Origin: Micromonospora ureilytica
Lineage (GTDB): Bacteria; Actinomycetota; Actinomycetes; Mycobacteriales; Micromonosporaceae
DNA: 64,000 nucleotides
Direction of reading: 5' to 3'
NCBI RefSeq assembly: GCF_015751765.1
Contig: NZ_JADOTX010000001.1
Span: 1,984,001-2,048,000, forward strand
The notes under the pieces were generated by a model. It ran no database searches and was not told the origin of the DNA. It worked only from the letters and a program-made list of their open reading frames with translations. Below are positions 16,236 through 24,710 of this stretch, piece by piece (positions within the stretch are counted from its first letter, which is position 1; the number at the start of each line of letters is the position of its first letter). The position numbers were made by a program, and so were the translations under genes.

Positions 16236-17219
16236 GTGGCGTTGACCACGGCGCCCGACCCGACCCGACGCGGCCCCGGATCCGCCCGGACCCACGCCGA
16301 CAGGCGTGGGCCCGGACGCCTCCGGCACAGCGAAGGTCTGGCGGGGTACGTCTTCCTGTCGCCGTGGCTCATCGGCCTGATGGGCGTCACGGCAATCCCG
16401 ATGCTGCTGTCGCTCTACCTGAGCTTCACCAACTACGACATCCTCACCCCCTTCTCCGAGGTGGAGTGGGTGGGGCTGGCCAACTACGAGCGGATGTTCA
16501 CCGCCGACCCGTCGTACTGGCACGCGGTGCGGGTGACAGTGACCTTCGCGGTGATCGCCGTACCGCTGAAGCTGGCCGCGGCGCTCGGCGTGGCGCTGCT
16601 GCTCAACCGTGCCTGGCGCGGCGTCGGGCTGTTCCGCGGGCTGTTCTACCTGCCGTCCCTGCTCGGCGGTAGCGTCGCGCTGGCCATCGTCTGGGTCAAC
16701 ATGTTCAACCGCGACGGCGCGTTCAACTCGCTGCTGAGCCTCTTCGGCATCACCGGCAAACCGTGGGTCAACGACCCCGACTGGGCCCTCGAAACCCTCA
16801 TGGTGCTGGCCATCTGGCAGTTCGGCGCACCGATGGTGATCTTCCTGGCCGGGCTCAAGCAGGTGCCCACCGAGCTGTACGAGGCCGCGTCGGTCGACGG
16901 GGCCGGCCGGTTCCGCCAGTTCCGCAACGTCACCCTGCCGATGCTATCCCCGGTCATCTTCTTCAACCTGGTGCTGGAGACCATCAACGGCTTCCAGGGC
17001 TTCACCGCCGCGTTCGTGCTCAGCAACGGCACCGGCGGCCCGGTCGACTCCACCCTGATGTACACGCTGAACCTCTACATCACCGGCTTCACCGAGCTCA
17101 ACATGGGCTACGCCTCGGCGATGGCCTGGGTGTTCCTGCTCGCCATCGCGGTCATCACCGCGATCTTCTTCAGCACCGGACGGTTCTGGGTGCACTACTC
17201 CGACGGGGAGGACCGGTGA
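16236..17219 (+). CDS. Sugar ABC transporter permease 1 (MalF-like)
   Basis: A 327-residue inner-membrane permease with about six transmembrane helices. The EAA loop that contacts the ATPase reads ELYEAASVDGAGRFRQFRNV followed by TLPML. The start is GTG 16236 with GAGAGGAG upstream. The N-terminal 40 residues are a basic, Pro/Arg-rich cytoplasmic extension. It forms a heterodimer with the following permease and receives sugar from the upstream lipoprotein. Confidence 0.9.
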   Translation: MALTTAPDPTRRGPGSARTHADRRGPGRLRHSEGLAGYVFLSPWLIGLMGVTAIPMLLSLYLSFTNYDILTPFSEVEWVGLANYERMFTADPSYWHAVRVTVTFAVIAVPLKLAAALGVALLLNRAWRGVGLFRGLFYLPSLLGGSVALAIVWVNMFNRDGAFNSLLSLFGITGKPWVNDPDWALETLMVLAIWQFGAPMVIFLAGLKQVPTELYEAASVDGAGRFRQFRNVTLPMLSPVIFFNLVLETINGFQGFTAAFVLSNGTGGPVDSTLMYTLNLYITGFTELNMGYASAMAWVFLLAIAVITAIFFSTGRFWVHYSDGEDR

Positions 17220-18118
17220 TGGTGACGGTGACCCCGACGACCGTCGCGCCGACCACAGCGCCGCCGAGCCCGCGCCGACGACAGGGCGGGCGGCCCGTGC
17301 TGCGACTGCTGATCCTGGTGGCGATCGTCGCCGTGGTGCTCTACCCGCTGATCTGGATGGTGGGCACCTCGCTGAAGTCCCAGGAGGAGATCGTCAACAA
17401 CGTCGGGCTGCTGCCCGAGCGGTTCAGCCCGGGCAACTACACCGCCGGGTGGTCCAACTTCGACGTCAGCTTCGGCCGGTTCTTCCTCAACAGCACGATG
17501 GTCAGCCTGTTCACCGTCGTCGGTAACGGGCTCTCCTGCCTGCTGGCCGCGTACGCCTTCGCCCGGTTGCGGTTCCGGCTGCGCGGCATGTGGTTCGCCG
17601 TCATGATCGGCACGCTGCTGCTGCCCCAGCACGTGCTGATCGTTCCGCAGTACATCCTGTTCCGCACACTCGGGCTGGTCGGCGGCGAATGGCCCTACCT
17701 GCCGCTGCTCATCCCGCAGTTCCTGGCCACCGAGGCGTTCTTCGTCTTCCTCATGGTCCAGTTCATGCGCGGCGTCCCCCGTGAGCTGGACGAGGCGGCC
17801 CGCATCGACGGCGCCGGCCCGTTCGGCATCTTCCGGCACATCATCCTGCCGCTGAGCCGTCCGGCGCTGGTCACCACGGCGATCTTCTCGTTCATCTGGA
17901 CCTGGAACGACTTCTTCCGCCAGCTGGTCTTCCTGTCCCAACTGGAGGACTACACCGTCCCGGTCGCGCTGACCCTGTTCATCGACTCGACCAGCCAGAG
18001 CGCGGTCGGTCCGATGTTCGCCATGTCGGTGCTGTCGCTGCTGCCGGTCTTCCTGTTCTTCGTCGCGTTCCAGCGGATGCTCGTCGAGGGGATCAACACC
18101 AGTGGCATCAAGGGCTGA
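17219..18118 (+). CDS. Sugar ABC transporter permease 2 (MalG-like)
   Basis: A 299-residue permease with about six transmembrane helices. Its EAA motif is ELDEAARIDGAGPFGIFRHI followed by ILPLSRP. The ATG overlaps the previous stop by one base (TGATG), indicating translational coupling. TSLKSQEEI just after the first helix is typical of MalG-type subunits. It is the second half of the sugar importer channel. Confidence 0.9.
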   Translation: MVTVTPTTVAPTTAPPSPRRRQGGRPVLRLLILVAIVAVVLYPLIWMVGTSLKSQEEIVNNVGLLPERFSPGNYTAGWSNFDVSFGRFFLNSTMVSLFTVVGNGLSCLLAAYAFARLRFRLRGMWFAVMIGTLLLPQHVLIVPQYILFRTLGLVGGEWPYLPLLIPQFLATEAFFVFLMVQFMRGVPRELDEAARIDGAGPFGIFRHIILPLSRPALVTTAIFSFIWTWNDFFRQLVFLSQLEDYTVPVALTLFIDSTSQSAVGPMFAMSVLSLLPVFLFFVAFQRMLVEGINTSGIKG

Positions 18119-18761
18119 ACCGACATCAGGGGCCGAACCTCCGGAGGCCGGCGGGCGGCGGGATTGGCGCGACGTCGCCCGCGACGCCGCCGACCTCGCG
18201 CTTCTCGGCATCCTGCTGACCCTCGCGGCGGTGCCCCTGCTCACCGCCGCCGCGGCGGCAGGTACGGCCAGCGCGGCGGTGCACGACTGGACGCGTACCG
18301 GCAGTTGGCCGTCGGCGCGCACGACAGTGCGCCGGTTCGGCCGCTCGGTGCTGCCCGGTGCGCCGGTCAGCCTGCTCGCGCTCGTCGGCGCCGCGTTGCT
18401 CGCCGCCGACCTGGCGGCGCTGGCCACCGGCCGGGTGCCGGGCGGCCCGGCGGCGCTGCTGGTGACGGTGCTGATCGCGGCCTCTCTGGCCGGGTACGCC
18501 GGGCTGGTCGTCGTCGAGGTGGGCGGCAACGGGGGCGGGCGGTGGCGGGCCTCGGCCCGGTCCGCCGCCCGCGCCTGCCTCGACGTGCCCACCCGCTGGG
18601 CCGCGCTGACCGGGGTCGTGGCGCTGGCCGGGCTGCTCGCCGTCCTGGTCACCCCGGTCGCGGTGCCGATCCTCGCCGGTTACACAGTGGCCGCCCTGCA
18701 CGCCGTCGCCGGCCGCCCGTCGTTGGCGACGGGGGCCACACCGAGCCCGGAGCTGCCGTGA
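18102..18761 (+). CDS. YesL-like (DUF624-type) membrane protein
   Basis: A 219-residue integral membrane protein with four to five predicted helices (LALLGILLTLAAVPLLTAAA, the LLALVGAALLAADLAAL region, LLVTVLIAASLAGYAGLVVV, and a final LAGLLAVLVTPVAVPILAGY). The topology and its place beside a family 1 sugar transporter match the YesL/DUF624 group, which accompanies polysaccharide and uronide import operons. GTG 18102 overlaps the permease stop by 17 bases. The precise role is unknown, and the family call rests on topology and context rather than a diagnostic motif. Confidence 0.6.
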   Translation: MASRAEPTSGAEPPEAGGRRDWRDVARDAADLALLGILLTLAAVPLLTAAAAAGTASAAVHDWTRTGSWPSARTTVRRFGRSVLPGAPVSLLALVGAALLAADLAALATGRVPGGPAALLVTVLIAASLAGYAGLVVVEVGGNGGGRWRASARSAARACLDVPTRWAALTGVVALAGLLAVLVTPVAVPILAGYTVAALHAVAGRPSLATGATPSPELP

Positions 18762-19660
18762 AGTCCGATCGTCCGGGTCGGGCCGCCGAGCCCGGCCCGG
18801 CCACCCTGAGCGAGGCGCCGGTCCGGCTCGTGCTCGGCGGGACCGAGGTGGCCCGGTACGTGCTCGACCCGACCCTGGACGCGCGGCACGGGCCCCGGCC
18901 GTACCTGCACCCGGTGCGTACCCTCGGCGGCACTGTGGTGACCGACGCGCTGCCCGCCGACCACGTGTGGCACCTCGGCGCCTCCCTCGCGGTGCAGGAC
19001 GTCAACGGCAGCAACCTCTGGGGCGGGCGCACGTACGTCCGCGACGTCGGCTACACCTGGCGCGACGACCACGGGGTCATCGCCCACACCGGCGAGGTCG
19101 AGCGGAGCCCGGACCGGTACGCGCACGACCTCCAGTGGCGCGACCGGAACGGTCGGGTGCTGTTGACCGAGCAGCGCCAGTTGGCCGCCGTTGCCCTGCG
19201 CACGGTGGGACCGTCGGCGTGGCGGCTGGAGATGGACTACACGCTGAGTGCCCCGGCTGGGCAGGACGTGCGGCTGGGCAGCCCGGCCACCAACGGCCGT
19301 CCGGGTGGCGCCGGTTACGGCGGGTTCTTCTGGCGGGCGGTCTCGGTCGAACCGGCGTCGGTGTTCAGCGCCTCGGCGACGGGGGAGGAGGCGGTCAACG
19401 GCTCCACCGAGCCCTGGGTCGCGCTACGTGGCACCGGGCCGGACGCTCGGCCGTACACACTGGTCTTCAGTGGCCTCGGGGCCGGCGACCGATGGTTCAC
19501 GCGGACCTCGATGTATCCCGGCGTGGGGGTGGCGTTCGCGTTCGAGCGGCCGGTGACGATCCCCGCCGACACCAAGCGCCGAGGCCGGCACAGTGTGGTG
19601 GTCGCCGACGGAGCCCTGAACCGCGCCACCGCAGCGACCCTCGCCCTCGACACGCGTTGA
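18758..19660 (+). CDS. PmoA-like (DUF6807) protein
   Basis: A 300-residue beta-rich protein of the family annotated as methane oxygenase PmoA-like or DUF6807, which accompanies Gfo/Idh genes in sugar-catabolism loci and has no link to methane oxidation in this setting. Recognisable parts are RPYLHPVRTLGGTVVTDALP, DHVWHLGASLAVQDVNGSNL and YGGFFWRAV. GTG 18758 overlaps the previous stop (GTGA). It closes the rightward transport operon, and its TGA lies inside the inverted repeat that follows. It may act on a sugar or glycoside. Confidence 0.7.
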   Translation: MKSDRPGRAAEPGPATLSEAPVRLVLGGTEVARYVLDPTLDARHGPRPYLHPVRTLGGTVVTDALPADHVWHLGASLAVQDVNGSNLWGGRTYVRDVGYTWRDDHGVIAHTGEVERSPDRYAHDLQWRDRNGRVLLTEQRQLAAVALRTVGPSAWRLEMDYTLSAPAGQDVRLGSPATNGRPGGAGYGGFFWRAVSVEPASVFSASATGEEAVNGSTEPWVALRGTGPDARPYTLVFSGLGAGDRWFTRTSMYPGVGVAFAFERPVTIPADTKRRGRHSVVVADGALNRATAATLALDTR

Positions 19661-19718
19661 TCATGAAGTTGTTGCCAGTCTCAGCCGCGTGTCGTGGCAA
19701 TAACTTCATGATCAACGC
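19654..19718. terminator. 24-bp inverted repeat between convergent operons
   Basis: Arms 19654-19677 and 19695-19718 pair over 24 bases with a single G/T-type mismatch and a 17-base loop. It separates the rightward sugar operon from the leftward CIS operon and contains the stop codon of the PmoA-like gene. The arms (TTGATCATGAAGTT core) are AT-rich compared with the surroundings. Most likely a bidirectional terminator derived from a dispersed repeat. Confidence 0.75.
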
Positions 19719-19742
19719 TGTGGTGGCCCGCGCGCGGTCGGG

Positions 19743-21974
19743 TCAGCGGGAACTGTCGGTCAGCTCGCGGACGGCCAGTTGGTAGGCGGCCTGGGTGTGG
19801 TATGGCCAGTGCCGTTCGACCGGGGGTGGCACGGTGTCCAGGGGGTCGACGGTGAGGCTGCGGGGATCGCGGAGCCGGATGTCGACCTCGGCGGCCTCTG
19901 CGGCGGCGCAGGGCGACGCGGCGCCCACGGCCGGCGGGAAGATCGGCCCGCCGACCGGGTCGGTGTCACGCCACAGGTTCCGCCACCGCCACCCGATCCG
20001 GTCGCCCAGACCACAGAGCGCCTGCGGTCCCAGGTAGGCCGGGTAGAGCCGGGCGTAGGTGCGGCGCAGCGGCGAGCCGTAGGTGAGCAGCGAGACTCTG
20101 GACAGAACGGACGGCGGCAGTTGCAGGATGGTGGCGGCGGCGAGGACCGAGCCGTGACTGTGCCCGGAGAGGACCACCGGCCCGTGCGCGGCGAGCCCGG
20201 TGACCCGTTTCGCCAGCTCCGGAACGGAGCGGGCGGCGTAGCAGGGCGGCGCGAACGGGTGGACCGTGCGGGGCCAGAAGGTGCCCAGGTCCCACAGGAT
20301 GGCCACCACCCGGCGGGTCTGCGGTGACCGGTACGAGCGGAAGCCGAGGATCGCTAGGCAGATCACCAGCAGGCTGATCACCCAGACACCGGCGTCGGTG
20401 ACGTACGCGGCGAGCACGGCCAGCACACCACTCTGCCCGCTGAGCCGGGCCGCCAGTTGGGTGGGACCGATTCCGATCACGTCCAGGGCGACGGTGGCCA
20501 GCCCGAGGGACGCGATCACCAGGAACGCGATCAGTACCGGTCCCAACTCCTCGGTGACCCGGGACCGGGCGATCGTCTCCCGGACCTGGCACAGCCGGTA
20601 CGCACTCTCCGCCGTCACCGTCGGGTAGTCCCGCTCGACAATGCGCTCCGCCAGCCGGCGACGTCGCCGCCTGCTCAGCAGGAGCGTCGCCGAGGTGGCC
20701 GCCGCGCCGATCAGCAGCGCGGCGAGCCCGGCGAGCGCTGCCCACCAGTAGGCGACAGGCGGTTCCAGCGGGCCCAGGCTCGACGGGTCAGGTCGGATCG
20801 GGTCGGGGATGTGGCCGTGGTCGAGGGCGTCGGCGGTCCGGTAGACCAGGGTGGCCGTGAAGGCCGCGCCGACGCTCACCGCCGCGGCCGCCACGATCGG
20901 GGTGCCGAGCCCCCGCAGGAACGGGCGGCCCTCGGACCGGACGGCCCGGTGGCGGGTGTACGTGACGACGGCGAGCAGGACGAGCAGGACGCCCTGCGCG
21001 GCGACCACCCCGGCGGCGGCACCCTCGTACCCGGGCAGTTTGCCGGAACCGGACGGCTTCGAGCCGGCGAGGGCGGCCGAGCCGAGGCAGAGCACGCTCA
21101 CCGCGACGGTGGTCCACCAGAGCGCCCGCAGGAACCGCCGGGTCCGGGCCGCGCTGGCGGGCACGGGCAGGCTGAGCAGGACCACGCAGATCACCAGCAG
21201 CCCGACGGCCGCCACGAACTGCACGAGGTGCCCGGGGGTGGCTCCCCGCGAGATGCCGGCGAGCAGGCTGACGTCCAGGGTTGCGGCGCCGAGCGCCACG
21301 TGGACCTGGCGCAGCCAACCGATCGTCCGTTCGTCGTCCCAGAAACCGGCGTCGCCGAGCCGGTCGCCAGGGTCGGTGGCGGGCGGTTGCGCGGACGACG
21401 AGCCGAAGCCCTCGAACGCCCGCGCGGACCGGACGCCGATCCACCAGACGACCCGTAGCGCGAGCAGCGGGACGACCGACAGCAGGGCCAACCGTGGGCC
21501 GGACGGGACGGCGTGGAGCCACGCCAGGTACGGGCGGCTGGCCCGGCACCCGGGGTAGGGCACGCACTGCCAGCCGACCAGATCCAGCGTGACCCCCACG
21601 GCCGCCAACACGAAGGTGACGGTGAGGGTGCCGGCCAGCAGCCGGCAGAGCACCCCGAGCAACTGCCACCGGTCGCGCCCCGGGGGTCGCAGCCAGATGG
21701 CCAGGTTGCCCAGCATGAAAGGGAGCAGCAGCAACATCGACGCCGTCCGGACGGCCGCGCCGGCGGTCAGAGAACCCCAGCGGTACGCCTCGACGACCAC
21801 CCCCGGGGTGGCCCCGCCGGCGTCGCCGCTGCCGGGTCTGGGCCGGAAGAACCCCGCATGCGCGTCTCCGGCGACCCGGGTCACGACCGGGTGGTCCAGG
21901 ATCCGCTCCGCGGTCACCCCGGACACGCCGTGCACGCGCAACTCCACCGCATCGCCTACCGGCGTCCCGTTCAC
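19743..21974 (-). CDS. Large membrane protein with lipase-like alpha/beta-hydrolase domain
   Basis: A protein of about 743 residues with a soluble N-terminus (VELRVHGVSGVTAERILDHP), roughly nine to ten transmembrane helices and a C-terminal cytoplasmic or surface domain. Around residue 605, VVLSGHSHGSVLAAATILQL forms the nucleophile elbow GHSHG of lipases and esterases. Aspartate and histidine candidates follow, but the third triad member cannot be fixed. It is the last gene of the CIS-associated leftward operon. The start is uncertain: GTG 21974 is chosen because VELRVHGVSG looks like the true domain start; other GTGs lie upstream. Role unknown; it could be an effector, membrane anchor or lipid-modifying enzyme. 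Confidence 0.65.
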   Translation of the reverse strand: MNGTPVGDAVELRVHGVSGVTAERILDHPVVTRVAGDAHAGFFRPRPGSGDAGGATPGVVVEAYRWGSLTAGAAVRTASMLLLLPFMLGNLAIWLRPPGRDRWQLLGVLCRLLAGTLTVTFVLAAVGVTLDLVGWQCVPYPGCRASRPYLAWLHAVPSGPRLALLSVVPLLALRVVWWIGVRSARAFEGFGSSSAQPPATDPGDRLGDAGFWDDERTIGWLRQVHVALGAATLDVSLLAGISRGATPGHLVQFVAAVGLLVICVVLLSLPVPASAARTRRFLRALWWTTVAVSVLCLGSAALAGSKPSGSGKLPGYEGAAAGVVAAQGVLLVLLAVVTYTRHRAVRSEGRPFLRGLGTPIVAAAAVSVGAAFTATLVYRTADALDHGHIPDPIRPDPSSLGPLEPPVAYWWAALAGLAALLIGAAATSATLLLSRRRRRRLAERIVERDYPTVTAESAYRLCQVRETIARSRVTEELGPVLIAFLVIASLGLATVALDVIGIGPTQLAARLSGQSGVLAVLAAYVTDAGVWVISLLVICLAILGFRSYRSPQTRRVVAILWDLGTFWPRTVHPFAPPCYAARSVPELAKRVTGLAAHGPVVLSGHSHGSVLAAATILQLPPSVLSRVSLLTYGSPLRRTYARLYPAYLGPQALCGLGDRIGWRWRNLWRDTDPVGGPIFPPAVGAASPCAAAEAAEVDIRLRDPRSLTVDPLDTVPPPVERHWPYHTQAAYQLAVRELTDSSR

Positions 21975-22024
21975 GTCGTCAGGATCACAGACGATCCATC
22001 GGCGCACTGCCGATACCGCAAAGG

Positions 22025-22780
22025 TCAACGGGCCGGCAGGGAGGCGGTCACCCGGATGGCCTTGACGATCGCCGGGATGGAACCGATCAACAGCACCAGC
22101 CCCCAGATGATCGCGATGATCGCGAAGACGAGCGCCGCCACGTCGTCGACGATGCTGACCAGGATCACCGGCACCAGGTTGTGCAGGAACTCCAGCACGA
22201 CAGTGCACAGCAGGGTGGTGAGGATCAGCAGGACGAGGCCCTTGTTCTGCAGGAAGCGCGGCTGGGCCAGCACCAGCATCGCGGCCCACACCAGCTTGAG
22301 CAGCAACACCAGCCCGAGCAGCACCGCCGCCTCGCCGACCGGGAAGAACCCCCACAGCGCCAGGTACGCCAGGGTGCCGAACGGGACGGCGAGGAACAAC
22401 GACACCATGATGGACAGCTCCACGAACGCGACGACAAGCGCGACCAGCCCGACGATGATCAGGATGATCGAGAAGATCAGGCTGGCGACGCCCTGCACCC
22501 GACCCTGAACCCGCTCGGGCAGCAGCAGGCCCAGGCAGAACAGCCCGGTGCTCCAGACCGCCACCGCGTCGATCAACGCCAGGTAGCCGGTGCCCCGGCC
22601 GGACGGTTCGCTGACTCCGGACACGTCGTCGATCTCCACGTCCAACGCGCCGGCGCTGTCCGCGAGGGCCGCACCGGCGTCGGCGCCGCCGAGCAGCAGC
22701 CCGGAACCCAACTCCACCCCGATCGCCAGGACGATGGCGAGCATGGCCAGCAGCAGGAACGGCTTGCGCAGGTCACCCAC
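22025..22780 (-). CDS. Polytopic membrane protein of the CIS operon
   Basis: A 251-residue protein with a first helix (FLLLAMLAIVLAIGVELGSG), an extracytoplasmic acidic segment of about 30 residues, and five or six further helices. No catalytic motif is visible. GTG 22780 has GAGAGGAAGG seven bases upstream. It lies between the small lipid- or membrane-anchored protein gene and the membrane hydrolase gene in the leftward operon. Its membership suggests a membrane-docking or assembly role for the CIS, but this is inference. Confidence 0.65.
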   Translation of the reverse strand: MGDLRKPFLLLAMLAIVLAIGVELGSGLLLGGADAGAALADSAGALDVEIDDVSGVSEPSGRGTGYLALIDAVAVWSTGLFCLGLLLPERVQGRVQGVASLIFSIILIIVGLVALVVAFVELSIMVSLFLAVPFGTLAYLALWGFFPVGEAAVLLGLVLLLKLVWAAMLVLAQPRFLQNKGLVLLILTTLLCTVVLEFLHNLVPVILVSIVDDVAALVFAIIAIIWGLVLLIGSIPAIVKAIRVTASLPAR

Positions 22781-22810
22781 GGCGGCACCTTCCTCTCGAT
22801 CCAGATCGGG

Positions 22811-23272
22811 TCAGGACGTGGCCACGACGACCGTGCAGGCGCCCAGGCCGGGGCAGACCAGGCCCACGTCGGTGGCCTGGTCGACGGCGATCTTCGCCAC
22901 CGCGCCGGTGCCGTCCGCCGCCGGCTCGACCTCGTCGCGGATGGTGAGGTCGGCGTCGCCGCGCGCCGGGGCGACGACCGTGAACCGCGCCGCGCTGCGC
23001 AGCACCAGGGTGCGCAGCCCGCCGGGGTCCGCGACCCGCACCGCGCAGCTGCCGGTGAACTCCAGCCGGCCCGCCCCGTCGGCGCAGTCGGCGCTGACCG
23101 TGGCCGGATCCACAGCGGAACGCTCGCCGCCCAGCGCGCCCAACCGGTCGACCAGCCCGTGCCGGCCCCCCGGATCACCCCGGTCGTCGCGGCCCGCGCC
23201 GACCGCGACCACGAACAGCGCCACCAGCAGGACGGCGAAGAGCCCCAGCAGCGCCTTCTGCCGACCACTCAT
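22811..23272 (-). CDS. Single-pass membrane-anchored protein of the CIS operon
   Basis: A 153-residue protein with a short cytoplasmic start, one N-terminal transmembrane segment (ALLGLFAVLLVALFVVAVGA) and an exported domain of about 125 residues with four cysteines. Not recognised as a named family. Its ATG overlaps the previous stop as ATGA, so it is translationally coupled to the larger membrane protein upstream. It probably sits outside the membrane close to that neighbour. Confidence 0.65.
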   Translation of the reverse strand: MSGRQKALLGLFAVLLVALFVVAVGAGRDDRGDPGGRHGLVDRLGALGGERSAVDPATVSADCADGAGRLEFTGSCAVRVADPGGLRTLVLRSAARFTVVAPARGDADLTIRDEVEPAADGTGAVAKIAVDQATDVGLVCPGLGACTVVVATS

Positions 23273-24198
23273 CGCGCCACGGCCTGCGCCACGATCTCGG
23301 TGAACCGGATCTCGTCGACGCCCGCGAAGTAGCGGTTCGTGCCCTGCGTCTTGCCGACCACCAGCAGCGTGACCTGGTGCGGGCCCCTGGCGAGCTGGAC
23401 CGAGCCGACGTCCAGGAACTCCGTCTTCCGCACCGTCGGCGTGAAGCCGAGGAACGTGCCCCCGACCTGGTTGCCGTCGACGGCGAAGACGGTGTTGGCG
23501 TAGTCGGGGGCCGTGGTGCGAGTCGTGGCGAACCGCCAGGTGCCGTCGGCCGGGATCTGCACCGTCACGGTGACCTGATCGCCGATCGCCAACCCCGTGA
23601 AGAAGAGTTGCTTGTCCCCGGACCAGGTCACCCCGCAGCAGTTGGGCTGCGCGCCCACGGCCGCTTTGCTGTTCTGCGGCGACTTGATCACCGCGGCGTC
23701 CACCAGGCTCTCCGCCTCGACGGTGACCACCCGCGGCTCGCCGGGGGCCGGCTCGCCGTCGCGGGTCAGCAACACCACACCCACGGCGACCACCACCAGC
23801 ACCAACGCCGCCGCGGCGGCGATCCACAACCACGGGGTACGCCGTGGCGGCGCGACCGCCCGCACCTCGTACGTGACCCGGCCGCTGGAGCGGGAACTCT
23901 CCTCCGGAGCGGTGTTCGCCGAGTACGCGAACCCGGTCATGTCGTAGCGCCGGGGCGGGGTGCCGGCCGGCACGGCGAGCTTGACCAGGAACGACACCGA
24001 GCCCTGGCCGGGTACCACCCGTTGGGGCTCGGCGACGGTGAACCACGCCCGCTGGGAGCCGTCACCGGGCGCCACGTCGAACACCACAGTGTCCGGCGCG
24101 TTGCCCGGGTTGGAGACGGTGAAGGTCAGCTCGCCGCTGTTGCGCGGGTCGACTGTGAACTGCTCGGCGGCGGCGACGACCGCCCACTCGGTGGTCAT
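23269..24198 (-). CDS. Membrane protein with NEW3/APHP-like and carbohydrate-binding-like domains
   Basis: A 309-residue protein. Residues 1-115 form an Ig-like additional domain (FTVDPRNSGELTFTVSNPGN, DTVVFDVAPGDGSQRAWFTV) of the type in COG1470 proteins. A transmembrane helix follows near 122-145. The C-terminal 150 residues (TVEAESLVDAAVIK, PDYANTVFAVDGNQVGGTFL, SVQLARGPHQVTLLV) resemble galactose-binding/CBM35-like modules. Its ATG overlaps the tail protein I stop (ATGA). Similar Ig-type proteins accompany actinobacterial CIS loci. It may link the baseplate to the membrane or cell wall; that role is inferred. Confidence 0.65.
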   Translation of the reverse strand: MTTEWAVVAAAEQFTVDPRNSGELTFTVSNPGNAPDTVVFDVAPGDGSQRAWFTVAEPQRVVPGQGSVSFLVKLAVPAGTPPRRYDMTGFAYSANTAPEESSRSSGRVTYEVRAVAPPRRTPWLWIAAAAALVLVVVAVGVVLLTRDGEPAPGEPRVVTVEAESLVDAAVIKSPQNSKAAVGAQPNCCGVTWSGDKQLFFTGLAIGDQVTVTVQIPADGTWRFATTRTTAPDYANTVFAVDGNQVGGTFLGFTPTVRKTEFLDVGSVQLARGPHQVTLLVVGKTQGTNRYFAGVDEIRFTEIVAQAVAR

Positions 24199-24710
24199 GA
24201 CGACTCCTCTTCCAGGACGATCTCGACGGTGGCCGAGGCGGGTTTCTCCGCCTCGACGATGCGGGTGATCACGGCGAGCTGGCCGGCGGCGGCGACCGGC
24301 ACCCGCACCACGACGTGAAAGGGCCGCTCGGGGGGTTCGTCGATGGCGAAGCCCGACGTCCCGGTGGCCAGCTCCAGGGCCCGACGAATCCCGTACGGGG
24401 TGCCGCGCCAGCGGGCCAGCAGGGCGGCGTTGGCCACCAGGTCGCGCAGCCGACCCACCGGCAGCGGCAGCGGGGTGTCCGGCCGGGAGGAGGCGACCAC
24501 GTGGTCCATCGCCACCCAGCGGGTCAACCGCACGACCAGCCCGTCCGGCGCCCGGTACGGGTCGAACAGCGCGTCCACCTCGGCGAGGACCGCCTCGTCC
24601 GGGGCGTGCAGGCCCTCCATCACGTCCAGCAGCGCCCAGAGCACGCTGCCCGGCACGCAGGCCCGCTGGTAGGCGGCGGGCAGCAGCCGTTCAATCGCCG
24701 AGCGTCGCAT
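24195..24710 (-). CDS. Tail protein I-like baseplate protein (Afp12 type)
   Basis: A 171-residue protein of the phage tail protein I / TIGR02242 family, seen in extracellular contractile injection systems as Afp12/Pvc12. Diagnostic segments are LLPAAYQRACVPGSVLWALL near the start, LRDLVANAALLARWRGTPYG and IRRALELATGTSGF. In P2-type tails, protein I belongs to the baseplate wedge with protein J. The ATG overlaps the baseplate J gene by 20 bases, preserving the usual J-then-I order. Confidence 0.85.
   Translation of the reverse strand: MRRSAIERLLPAAYQRACVPGSVLWALLDVMEGLHAPDEAVLAEVDALFDPYRAPDGLVVRLTRWVAMDHVVASSRPDTPLPLPVGRLRDLVANAALLARWRGTPYGIRRALELATGTSGFAIDEPPERPFHVVVRVPVAAAGQLAVITRIVEAEKPASATVEIVLEEESS

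Noticed and set aside
6625..19660. Secondary-metabolite biosynthetic cluster
   Set aside because: The dehydrogenases and dehydratase here belong with glucuronate isomerase and a sugar importer; no synthase, carrier protein or glycosyltransferase is present.
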